Origin: an uncultured Geobacteraceae bacterium
Lineage (GTDB): Bacteria > Desulfobacterota > Desulfuromonadia > Geobacterales > CAIOGM01
Assembly: GCA_903902345.1 (NCBI GenBank)
Contig: CAIUUR010000125.1
Span: forward strand, 1-44,993
Direction of reading: 5' to 3'
DNA: 44,993 bases
Both the position numbers and the translations under genes were made by a program. Each line of letters opens with the position of its first letter. Position 1 is the stretch's first letter. Of the stretch, positions 27,310 to 34,977 are shown in pieces. A model generated the notes under the pieces. The model was not told the origin of the DNA, searched no databases, and saw nothing but the letters and a program-made list of their open reading frames with translations.

Positions 27310-27355
27310 TGCGATTTATCCGGGATATCTGGAGGGGAAAAAGGTGGGACGACGT

Positions 27356-27688
27356 TCAGGAATCCTTCTTCCTGCCAAAGAGAGGGACAACCTTTCCCCC
27401 CTTGCCCTGGGGCGACTCTTTGCGGGGTGGAGCGGGGGGTGCTTCTTCTTTTTCCGGGCAGACAATCTTCTCCAGCTGGATGGGGGTTCCTCCCATGGTG
27501 TACTGAGCCCCTTCGATCTGACTCTCGTCCAGTATCCAGTGATAGACCTGGAGCGGCATGGTAAGAACCAGCAACTTCACCTGCCACCAACCCGGCTTGA
27601 AGTCGGGGGAGATATCCTCAATCCGGGCGAAAAATCCGGGACTATTGTCCACATGAACCAGCACCAGGTCATTGATTTCAGTTGCCAT
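27356..27688 (-). CDS. Conserved hypothetical small protein
   Basis: A 110-residue protein I do not recognise beyond a beta-rich N-terminal domain (residues 1-75: DLVLVHVDNSPGFFARIEDI, GWWQVKLLVLTMPLQVYHWI) followed by a disordered Pro/Lys-rich tail (EEAPPAPPRKESPQGKGGK). The pattern of alternating strands suggests a small beta-barrel (PilZ- or SH3-like size), not proven. It overlaps the upstream Cys-cluster gene by 11 bases, so the two are probably co-transcribed. Cytoplasmic. Confidence 0.72.
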   Translation of the reverse strand: MATEINDLVLVHVDNSPGFFARIEDISPDFKPGWWQVKLLVLTMPLQVYHWILDESQIEGAQYTMGGTPIQLEKIVCPEKEEAPPAPPRKESPQGKGGKVVPLFGRKKDS

Positions 27689-28280
27689 AGTTGCTACCTC
27701 CGTCGGTGGTGGGTGTCAGAACCGGGACGCCGTCCCGATCACTTCGCTCCATCTCAAGAAAAAAACTCTCCGCTAGACGCCCCCCGAACCGTGCTGCGAT
27801 CCTCCGGCGGAGGTGGCGCAGCTCCTCCTCCATCCGGGCAAGCCTGGTGAGCTCTTCCTCGGGGAGTCGCTCCGCAATGAGTTGACAGATGAAGATGACG
27901 CAAGTGAATGGTCGTCGGGACGGGACGATACGGCAGCCGGAACTCCCCAGAAACGGGCAGGCGGCGGTGGCGAAGTCAGGTTCCACGGGGGACTCTGCTA
28001 CGGCGACGCAGACCAGAAGATCCAGGAAGGTCGGGTGATATCTCCCCACCCGGCAGCAGGCCCCGTTGCAGACGGTGCAGAGCGCCGAGCCGTCGGCCCC
28101 GTCGGAGAGGAGTACGATCTCTTCCTTGAGCCGCCCCATCTCCGCCAGCAAGGGTACAAGTTCGGCACGCGCCACCGGGGGAAGGGCAGAGAACTCCGCT
28201 CCCAGCCGCGCCACCCCCCTGTCCCAGAGTGCCGCGTCAGACTCATTTTTCTGCTGCTGGATCTTTACGCTATGAGTCAA
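27678..28280 (-). CDS. YkgJ-like Cys-cluster (zinc/iron-chelating) protein
   Basis: A 200-residue protein with C-T-V-C-N-G-A-C-C near residue 68, followed by C-P-F-L ... S-G-C-R-I ... F-T-C-V-I-F-I-C. The C-x2-C-x3-CC start and the spaced later cysteines match the YkgJ / CxxCxxCC family, thought to chelate a metal cluster. The N-terminal ~60 residues and the C-terminal ~50 are helical and charged. It overlaps the downstream small gene by 11 bases. No enzymatic activity is established for the family. Confidence 0.78.
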   Translation of the reverse strand: MTHSVKIQQQKNESDAALWDRGVARLGAEFSALPPVARAELVPLLAEMGRLKEEIVLLSDGADGSALCTVCNGACCRVGRYHPTFLDLLVCVAVAESPVEPDFATAACPFLGSSGCRIVPSRRPFTCVIFICQLIAERLPEEELTRLARMEEELRHLRRRIAARFGGRLAESFFLEMERSDRDGVPVLTPTTDGGSNYGN

Positions 28281-28304
28281 AAGAGATCTACCGGAGACGT
28301 ATCG

Positions 28305-28388
28305 TGTAGGTTGGCGATGAACGGCCTCATCGTGAACCCCAACGGTGCATTGTTGGGGTTCGCGATAAACCTGCTCACCCCAACCTAC
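28305..28388. repeat. REP-like palindrome (GTAGGTTGG type)
   Basis: GTAGGTTGGCG... at the left and ...CTCACCCCAACCTAC at the right are inverted, enclosing CGTGAACCCCAACGGTGC and GCATTGTTGGGGTTCGCG, a second inverted pair. The same family has partial members at 34323 and 41175. Confidence 0.8.
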
Positions 28389-28441
28389 GAGTTACGTCCA
28401 GATCGTTCAGGATGACAATCTGTTTCGTCGAATCAAAAATT

Positions 28442-28824
28442 GGCTGGAGCAGCCCATAAGCCGGGTCCTGTTCCCGACGCACGTTACCCCGCGTCGAGTA
28501 ATGGTCATTCATCTAGGACTGCCGTTACCGGCAGCCTCAAGCGGCCAACCCGGAAGCACGGGCGGGACACCCTTAACGCTTCCCTATGAGGCCTTGCTCC
28601 TGGTGGGGTTTACCTGGCATCCGCTGTCACCAGCAGATCCGGTGAGCTCTTACCTCACCCTTTCACCCTTACCCGCCTTCGCAAAAAGCTTCGGCGGGCG
28701 GACTTCTCTCTGTGGCACTATCCCTGGGGTCGCCCCCGCTGGACGTTATCCAGCACCATACCCTGTGGAGCCCGGACTTTCCTCCCCCCGCAAGCGGGCG
28801 GCGACCATCCGTGCTGCTCCAGCC
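28442..28824 (-). ncRNA. rnpB: RNase P RNA, bacterial type A
   Basis: The catalytic RNA that trims tRNA 5' leaders. On the minus strand helix P1 is formed by GGCTGGAGCAGC at the 5' end (28824) and GCTGCTCCAGCC at the 3' end (28442). The universally conserved GAGGAAAGTCCGGGCTCC lies at about 28765-28787, and the matching 3' part AGGACCCGGCTTATGG lies at about 28455-28472. GGTGAAAGGGTGAGGTAAG and the CACCAGGAGCAAG segment are also typical. Length about 383 bases is normal. A T-rich stretch follows the 3' end. Confidence 0.95.
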
Positions 28825-28836
28825 AAACCGTAAAAC

Positions 28837-29556
28837 CTAGGCGGCCGTCTCCGCCGCCCGGATAAAGAGCATCCTCTGACAATGCGGGCAGACGATCAAC
28901 TCCAGCCCTTTGTACAGGTTGTTATACATCTGGGGGGGGATCTGCATATTGCAACCGAGACAGCTTCCGTCGCGCGCCTCAACCACGGCAATCCCCTGCC
29001 GTTTCTCCCTGAGCATCTGGTAGCGGTTGAGCAGGGGAGGGGTAAGGCCGGCGGTGGTCTCCTCCCTACGGGACTGATCACCGGCAATCACTGCCTCGAG
29101 TTTGTCCAGCTTTTCCTGAACTTCCCCCTTGCGCAGGCCGATGTTCCCGGTGAGAAGCGCCAGATTCTGCTCCCCTTCGGCGATTTTCCCCTGCAGAAGT
29201 TCAGCCTCACCGATTTTTACGATCATCCGCTCTTCCAGCTCGGTTTTGACCTTTTTCGCGGTGGAGACCTCCTTCAAGACGGCCTGATACTCCTTCTGAG
29301 TCTTGATATCGTGGAGACGGGCCTCCGACCGGACGATATTGTCCCCTTCCGTAGCCAGAGTCTTGTCGTTCTCCTCTTTCTCTCCCTGGAGAGCGGCCAA
29401 CTCCTCCCTGAGGGTATCCAGGGAGAGTCGCGACTCCTGGATCTCCCTGTCCAGATCGGCCAACTGCTGGAGGAGGAGATCCTTCTCCGCCTGCCGGCCG
29501 TCAATCTTCAAATCGATACACTGCAACTCCTCCAACAACTTCACCTTGACTTGCAC
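28837..29556 (-). CDS. Zinc-ribbon coiled-coil protein (C4-type, DUF164-like)
   Basis: A 239-residue protein. Residues ~1-170 are a long coiled coil (DLKIDGRQAEKDLLLQQLAD, LDTLREELAALQGEKEENDK, EARLHDIKTQKEYQAVLKEV). The C-terminal zinc ribbon has C-L-G-C (IPPQMYNNL) and C-P-H-C. This architecture is a conserved family with roles suggested in RNA or membrane-linked processes but not established. It lies between the Nif3-like gene and rnpB, a gene order seen in Geobacter relatives (from memory), 82 bases after the former. The -CxxC- pairs are intact. Confidence 0.9.
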   Translation of the reverse strand: MQVKVKLLEELQCIDLKIDGRQAEKDLLLQQLADLDREIQESRLSLDTLREELAALQGEKEENDKTLATEGDNIVRSEARLHDIKTQKEYQAVLKEVSTAKKVKTELEERMIVKIGEAELLQGKIAEGEQNLALLTGNIGLRKGEVQEKLDKLEAVIAGDQSRREETTAGLTPPLLNRYQMLREKRQGIAVVEARDGSCLGCNMQIPPQMYNNLYKGLELIVCPHCQRMLFIRAAETAA

Positions 29557-29638
29557 TACACACCTCCTCGTGCGGATTCCTCCACGACAGTTCCGTGGCC
29601 GGCGCCGCCGCGCCTCTTGTAAACAGCATTTACCGCTT

Positions 29639-30769
29639 TCAGGCCGCCGCCGTCACGACCTGGAAAGGGTCCAACTCGTCACGACAGCAGAGCAGCTCCA
29701 CCTCGTACCTCCGGCGGCGGCAGTCACTGCCGATTCTCTCCGCCAACCCTTGGGCTGCGATGATTTCAGTACCGAAGTGGCCGGCGTCCACCAGCGCCAG
29801 CCCGATCTCCTCGGCAGTTCGGGCATCGTGATACTTGACGTCACCGGTGACCAGCAGATCGGCGCCACGGCGTTTCGCCTCATGAATAAAGGACGCACCG
29901 CCACCGCTACAGAGAGCCACGGTCCGGACCGGCAGGGTGGGGTCTCCCACGTACCTGACCAGTGACGTGCCGAGACGCCGGCAAATGTAAACAGCATACT
30001 CCGCCAGGGTCACCGGCTTCTCCAGCGTACCGATCCGGCCAAGGCCGAATCCCTTCCCCTTGTTGAGGAGGGGGTAGAGGTCAAAGGCCGGCTCTTCGTA
30101 GGGGTGAGCAGCCCTCAGTGCCTCGGTGGCCTTTCCCAGATCGGCGGCATGCAGGAGAACCTCGATGCGCACCTCCGGAACGGACTCCCGTACCCCCTGT
30201 TCCCCTCGAAAGGGGTTGGCCCCCTCCAGAGGAAGAAACGTCCCCGTCCCGTCAACCCGGAATGAGGAGTCCCGATAGTTACCCATGACCCCGCTGAACC
30301 GGAACAGCGCCTCCATAACCTGCGACTCGAACCCCTTGGGGACAAAGACCGCCAGCTTGACCAGCTCTTCCCGTACCCTCTCCGCCAGCGGCGAGCAGGA
30401 ACCGACCCCGATCCGCTCCGCCAGGAGGTCGTTGAGTCCCCCCACGGCACTGTCGTAATTTGTATGGAGCGATATGACGGCCAGATTGTTCCGAATGGCA
30501 CGAAAAATTCGGGCGGTTACCGGATCGGCGGCGGAAAGCCGGGAAAGCGGTTTAAAGATGAAGGGGTGATGGGTAACGAGAAGTTGACATCCGTTGGCGA
30601 TGGCGGCTTCCACCGCACTGCCTCCCGGATCCAACGCCGTCATGATTCGCGACACGGGCGCCGCCGGGTCTCCCACCTGCAACCCCACGGCATCCCACTC
30701 TTCAGCAAGGTTCTGTGGGGCAATTTTATTAATGATTCCGACGATATCAGACAGTCTGGGAATCGTCAT
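29639..30769 (-). CDS. Nif3-like dinuclear metal-centre protein
   Basis: A 376-residue NIF3/YbgI-family protein with the longer form that has an inserted PII-like domain (~residues 130-235). Metal-ligand segments are present: EEWDAVGLQVGD, LVTHHPFIFKPL, AVISLHTNYDSAVGG near the N-terminus, and ADLLVTGDVKYHDA with LVDAGHFGTE near the C-terminus. Family members form hexameric toroids with two metals per subunit; the label GTP cyclohydrolase type 2 is used in databases but the cellular role is uncertain. It precedes the zinc-ribbon gene, probably in one transcript. Confidence 0.93.
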   Translation of the reverse strand: MTIPRLSDIVGIINKIAPQNLAEEWDAVGLQVGDPAAPVSRIMTALDPGGSAVEAAIANGCQLLVTHHPFIFKPLSRLSAADPVTARIFRAIRNNLAVISLHTNYDSAVGGLNDLLAERIGVGSCSPLAERVREELVKLAVFVPKGFESQVMEALFRFSGVMGNYRDSSFRVDGTGTFLPLEGANPFRGEQGVRESVPEVRIEVLLHAADLGKATEALRAAHPYEEPAFDLYPLLNKGKGFGLGRIGTLEKPVTLAEYAVYICRRLGTSLVRYVGDPTLPVRTVALCSGGGASFIHEAKRRGADLLVTGDVKYHDARTAEEIGLALVDAGHFGTEIIAAQGLAERIGSDCRRRRYEVELLCCRDELDPFQVVTAAA

Positions 30770-30783
30770 GCCTGCTCAAAAGA

Positions 30784-30816
30784 AAAGAGTGCACCCTGTC
30801 GGTATGCACTCTTTTT
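30784..30816 (-). terminator. Terminator after the tRNA gene
   Basis: AAAGAGTGCA and TGCACTCTTT form a ten-base-pair stem with an 11-base loop. On the minus strand it is followed by TTTTCTTTT, about 75 bases after the tRNA 3' end. Confidence 0.75.
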
Positions 30817-30886
30817 CCCCACTTCATGGGAATCGGTTCTGCTTCGTGTTGGCGTTAAATGCATCCCCGCGACATCCCATGAAAAA

Positions 30887-30963
30887 TGGTGGGCCCACCA
30901 GGATTCGAACCTGGGACCGACCGGTTATGAGCCGGTAGCTCTAGCCAGCTGAGCTATAGGCCC
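30887..30963 (-). tRNA. tRNA with CAU anticodon (Met elongator or Ile2)
   Basis: Read on the minus strand: acceptor GGGCCTA pairs with TGGGCCC (one G-T pair), D-arm AGCTCAGCTGGCTAGAGCT, anticodon stem ACCGG/CCGGT around loop CTCATAA (anticodon CAT), T-arm with GGTTCGAATCC, and an encoded CCA at 30887-30889. The acceptor stem resembles tRNA-Ile more than tRNA-fMet, so it may be the Ile2 tRNA modified by TilS to read AUA. Sequence alone does not settle Met versus Ile. Confidence 0.95.
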
Positions 30964-31059
30964 TCAAAAGAGAATCTCATCGTACGCATTCCCGGGGGGG
31001 GTGTCAAGAAAAAACCCGGCAGAAGCTCCCCCCCTGGAGGAAAAAGCACCGGCAACCGA

Positions 31060-31089
31060 TTGCGTTTGGACCTTTCCTGCGTGTATACT
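31060..31089 (+). promoter_or_regulatory. Putative promoter of lhgO
   Basis: TTGCGT and TATACT separated by 18 bases, ending 20 bases before the start codon; AAGGAG follows as ribosome site. Pattern match only. Confidence 0.5.
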
Positions 31090-31109
31090 CCCACACAAAG
31101 GAGATTTTC

Positions 31110-32306
31110 ATGATATCTGGACGGGCGGACATTCTTATCATCGGAGCAGGAATCATCGGGCTAACCCTGGCACGGGAACTGGTGAAGGGGGGACACGGGG
31201 ATATCCTTGTTCTGGAGAAGGAACCGGAACCGGGGAGGCACGCCTCGGGACGCAACAGCGGAGTCCTCCACGCCGGGATCTACTATGCGCCGGACAGCCT
31301 CAAGGCCGGTTCCTGTCTCAACGGAAACAGGTTGATGAAGGAGTATTGCCGGGAACAGGGACTGCCGCTGAAAGAGAACGGCAAGGTCATCGTAGCCCGA
31401 AACGAGGGAGAACTCCCCGTACTGGACGAACTACACCGTCGGGCCACGTCCAACGGCGCGCGGGTGGAGCTCATCGACGAGCAGCAGCTTGCCGAGATCG
31501 AACCCAACGCCAGGACCGTGGGGAAGGCGCTGTGGTCACATGATACCGCCGTGGTGGACCCTAAAATCATCATGAAGAGTCTCCGCAGGGAATTGGAGGG
31601 TACGGGACGGGTCCGGATCCTCTGCGACTGCACGTTGACCGGACTCAAGGGAAGCAATACCGCGGTGACGACCCGAGGGGAAATCGTTTTCCGGCGCTTC
31701 ATCAATGCTGCAGGAGCACACTGCGACAAGGTGGCGGCCCTCTTCGGCGTGGGGAAACAGTACCGGCTCATCCCCTTCAAGGGGCTCTATCGGATACTCC
31801 GTCCCCAGACCCCCTGGACGGTGAACGGTAACATCTATCCGGTCCCGGACATCCGTAACCCCTTCCTGGGGGTACATTTCACCCGGAGCGTGAGTGGGGA
31901 GGTCTACCTGGGGCCCACCGCCATCCCGGCTTTCGGACGGGAGAACTACGGTCTATTCTCGGGCATCGACCGCGACGCCTTCCGGATTGCGCTGGAGGAT
32001 GCGGAGCTTTTCTGCGTGAATCCCCAGTTCCGGAGCGTAGCCCTCACCGAGCCGAAGAAATATTTCCCGTCATACTTCTTTCACGACGCAGCCAGGCTCG
32101 TCAAGGAGCTTGCCCCCGGCGACATCGCTCCCTCCGGCAAGGTAGGGATCCGACCTCAGTTGGTGGACTGGGGTAGAAAAGAGCTGGTCATGGACTTCAT
32201 GGTACAGGCTGACGGTGACTCCCTCCACATCCTCAATCCCATCTCTCCCGCCTTCACCAGTTCCATGGACCTGGCGCAGAAGATGGTGGCGGAGCACTTT
32301 CGCTGA
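31110..32306 (+). CDS. lhgO: L-2-hydroxyglutarate oxidase/dehydrogenase
   Basis: A 398-residue FAD enzyme of the DAO/LhgO family that oxidises L-2-hydroxyglutarate to 2-oxoglutarate, passing electrons to oxygen or the quinone pool. The FAD site is DILIIGAGIIGLTLARELVK, followed by the family signature GRHASGRNSGVLHAGIYYAP and SLKAGSCLNGN. Later segments (NAAGAHCDKVAALFGVG, GLYRILRP, NPFLGVHFTRSVSGEVYLGP and HILNPISPAFTSSMDLAQKM) match the family. AAGGAG precedes ATG 31110. It stands alone. Confidence 0.93.
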   Translation: MISGRADILIIGAGIIGLTLARELVKGGHGDILVLEKEPEPGRHASGRNSGVLHAGIYYAPDSLKAGSCLNGNRLMKEYCREQGLPLKENGKVIVARNEGELPVLDELHRRATSNGARVELIDEQQLAEIEPNARTVGKALWSHDTAVVDPKIIMKSLRRELEGTGRVRILCDCTLTGLKGSNTAVTTRGEIVFRRFINAAGAHCDKVAALFGVGKQYRLIPFKGLYRILRPQTPWTVNGNIYPVPDIRNPFLGVHFTRSVSGEVYLGPTAIPAFGRENYGLFSGIDRDAFRIALEDAELFCVNPQFRSVALTEPKKYFPSYFFHDAARLVKELAPGDIAPSGKVGIRPQLVDWGRKELVMDFMVQADGDSLHILNPISPAFTSSMDLAQKMVAEHFR

Positions 32307-32646
32307 CGATCATGCTGCCTATTTATTGTGCAATTTGCCGGTCAAAACCTGCAACCAATGAGCTATGAAGCTTTTCCCGGAGTTTTCCACAGAGTTATCC
32401 ACATCCCCGGTGAAAACGGCGCACAACTGTCAGTCAAACCCGAAATAGTTACATAATAACAGCGAGTTGCGATTACCGGCCATTCTTCGGGAAGTGTTGA
32501 TAACCCGCCGAAAAACAGGAGGTTATCAACTTTTGTGGCAGGAGTTGTCCGTCAACGTAAAAAATCCGTTGTGGCGTTGAAACCTTCTCTCATTCCCTCC
32601 CTAAAGTATGCTAAGGTGTGGCACTTTCACCTACCATGAGGCCTTC
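32307..32646. other. Intergenic region with DnaA-box-like cluster
   Basis: This 340-base gap has no gene. It contains a perfect DnaA-box sequence TTATCCACA (32395-32403), TTTTCCACA (32383-32391), the inverted TGTTGATAA (32495-32503) and TTATCAACT (32523-32531), with an A/T-rich patch (GTTACATAATAA) in between. No dnaA, gidA or other origin gene is near. It also lies directly upstream of the glgX remnant, so it must contain that gene's promoter, which I could not define. Confidence 0.5.
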
Positions 32647-34325
32647 ATGAAATACAAAGCTGCGACACCGGGAAAATGTCATCCCCTGGGCGCAACGGTG
32701 ACCCCCGACGGGGTCAACTTCGCCATCTTTTCCCGAAACGCCACCGCCATGGAACTCCTCCTTTTCCAGAGCGCCGACGCTCCGGCTCCCCATCGAATCG
32801 TCCGCCTCCATCCCCGATTCAACCGGACCTGCGACTACTGGCACGTCTTCATTCCCGACGCTCGTGCGGGGCAGATCTATGCCTTCCGGGCCGACGGCCC
32901 CTTCGCCCCCGAGCAGGGACACCGCTTCGACCGGAGCAAGGTGCTCCTGGACCCCTACGGCCGGGGGGTGGCGGTCCCCAGCAGCTACAACCGTGAGGCT
33001 GCCAGCCTGCCGGGGGACAATGCCCCCTTTGCCCTCAAGAGCATCGTCATCGACCGCCGCGGCTACGACTGGGAGGACGACACCCCGCTCCGCCACCCCG
33101 TCTCCCAGACGGTCATCTATGAAATGCATCTGGCCGGGTTCACCAAGAACCCCAACTCGGGTGTTCCAGCGGAAAAGCGCGGCACCTATGCGGGGCTGGT
33201 GCAGAAGATCCCCTACCTGCAAGAACTGGGGATCACCGCAGTGGAACTCCTTCCCATCTTCGCCTACGACCCGGAGGACGCCCCCCTGGGGCGTCTCAAT
33301 TACTGGGGATACTGCCCCATCTCCTTCTTCGCCCCCCACGTGGGGTACAGTTCCCGGAAGGATCCGCTGGGACCGATTGAAGAATTCCGCGACATGATCA
33401 AGGCATTTCACCGGGCGGGGATCGAGGTCTTCCTGGATGTGGTCTTCAACCACACCGCCGAGGGAAACCACGAGGGGCCTACGCTGAGCTTCAAGGGGCT
33501 GGAAAACAGCGTCTACTATATTCCGGAAGCCGACCGCTCCTGCTACGCCAACTACACGGGGACCGGAAACACCCTCAATGCCAACCACCCCACCGTCCGC
33601 CGGATGATCGTGGACAGTCTGCGCTACTGGGTGGAAGAGATGCATGTGGACGGCTTCCGCTTCGACCTGGCCTCCATCCTCTCCCGGGACGAGAACGGCC
33701 ACCCCATGAGCAATCCCCCCGTCCTCTGGGACATCGACACCGATCCGGTCCTGGCCGGCACCAAGCTCATCGCCGAGGCGTGGGATGCGGGGGGGCTCTA
33801 CCAGGTGGGCTCATTCATCGGCAATACCTGGAAAGAGTGGAACGGCCGGTTCCGGGACGACGTCCGGAGCTTTCTCAAGGGGGAAGAGTCCACCGTCCGT
33901 CCCCTCTCTTGGCGACTTCTGGGGAGTCCCGACCTTTACAGCCACGAGGAACGGGAGCCGGAACAGAGCATTAACTTCGTCACCTGCCACGACGGCTTTT
34001 CCCTCAATGACATGGTTTCGTATAACTTCAAACACAACGAAGCCAACGGAGAAGGAAACCGGGACGGCACGGATGACAACCGGAGCTGGAATTGCGGGGT
34101 GGAGGGACCGACGGATGATCCGGGGGTGGAGGCGCTCCGCGAGAGCGGGGATGGCGCCGGTGGATCGACACATCCCGGCCGTCACCCGACGACATCTGTG
34201 ACTGGCGGGAAGCGCCGGCCTTTACCGGCACAACCTGCACGGTGCCTCCTCGTACCATCGTGGCGCTGGTATCGCTCTTACCGGTGACACAGGGGAAGAA
34301 AAAACCGACCAGGAAGAAGGCGTAG
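32647..34325 (+). pseudogene. glgX: Glycogen debranching enzyme, internal deletion
   Basis: GlgX removes alpha-1,6 branches from glycogen. From ATG 32647 (MKYKAATPGKCHPLGATVTP) the frame shows the CBM48 domain and the GH13 barrel: VIYEMHLAGFTKN, DVVFNHTAEG, VDGFRFDLAS (nucleophile Asp), LIAEAWDAGG (acid Glu) and NFVTCHDGFSLNDMV. Similarity stops at GPTDDPGVEALR near 34149. The current frame then reads junk to 34287. In another frame, from about 34162 to TAG 34325, the true C-terminus is present (RWIDTSRPSPDDICDWREAP, TCTVPPRTIVALVSLLP). About 130-170 residues that follow the barrel are missing and the frame is shifted. Full-length enzymes are ~700 residues. Confidence 0.87.
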
Positions 34326-34421
34326 GTTGGGGTGAGGCACGAACCCCAACGGTGTACACACAAGGATCGCCCCTACAGCTCCCCACATTATCCCGTGGGT
34401 GTAATCTTGTTTTCGCCCGAT
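34323..34421. repeat. Compound REP-like element after glgX
   Basis: GTAGGTTGGGGTGAGGCACG with CGAACCCCAAC is followed by ACAAGGATCGCCCCTAC and CCCACATTATCCCGTGGG, then GTAATCTTGTTTTCGCCCG. The right ~65 bases closely match 43878-43944. The first bases overlap the old glgX stop. Confidence 0.8.
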
Positions 34422-34437
34422 TTTTAATTTTCCGTCC

Positions 34438-34778
34438 TCAATTCTCCATTTTCAATTTTCTTCTGACGAGCCCAACTACCCCCAACGAAATACAGAGCAG
34501 GGCGTAGGTGGAGGGCTCGGGGACGACAGCGGGGCCGAAGGAAGTGAGCTGCATCGGCTCGCCTATGCCGGTTTTTGGTAATTGGTAGTGGGATCGTAGA
34601 GGTAACGACCCGGAGTGGACAGCAGTGACATCTCCAGGCCGATGGTTCCATGAGCCGTGGCCGTGCCGCCGGCAGCCCCCAGCGGGACAAAGGTGAAGTC
34701 AAAGTACTTGACGGAGGCGGCAGCCGGAGCTGCTGCGAACAGAATGGTCATGAGGCCGGCAATAAGGGTGCGTTTCAT
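34438..34778 (-). pseudogene. PEP-CTERM exported protein, frameshifted
   Basis: From ATG 34778 a signal peptide (MKRTLIAGLMTILFAAAPAA) leads into SVKYFDFTFVPLG and GTIGLEMSLLSTPGRYLYDP, a typical start of short PEP-CTERM proteins. The frame stops at 34563. In the next frame a complete PEP-CTERM sorting signal follows: LTSFGPAVVPEPSTYALLCI then a hydrophobic helix and VRRK, to TGA at 34438. A one-base shift near 34567-34575, or a deletion, separates the halves. The intact protein would be anchored or processed by exosortase. Only ~114 residues remain, so a middle part may also be missing. Confidence 0.8.
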
Positions 34779-34819
34779 TACGGTGTTTCCTCCTTGGTTG
34801 AACTAAGATCTAAAATCCA

Positions 34820-34910
34820 AGTTCTAAGTTCTATGTTCTATGTTCTAAGTTCTATGTTCTAAGTTCTATGTTCTAAGTTCTATGTTCTAAGTTCTATGTT
34901 CTATGTTCAG
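34820..34910. repeat. Heptamer-based tandem repeat
   Basis: GTTCTAA and GTTCTAT units alternate about 12 times in a row, followed by GGTTCAAGGTTCAGGGTTCA. It lies between the PEP-CTERM remnant and the large surface-protein gene. Similar GGTTCAA units occur at 17020-17040. Confidence 0.85.
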
Positions 34911-34977
34911 GGTTCAAGGTTCAGGGTTCAAAGCTTATATTCACCTTTCACCTTTCACTCTTCACCCTTCACATGGT

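Noticed and set aside
28501-28833. 110-codon plus-strand ORF
   Set aside because: It lies antisense to the RNase P RNA gene.
32307-32646. Chromosomal replication origin
   Set aside because: Only one perfect DnaA box and no dnaA, dnaN or gidA nearby; the evidence is too thin to call oriC.
34820-34910. CRISPR-like repeat
   Set aside because: The unit is seven bases without spacers; it is a simple tandem repeat.
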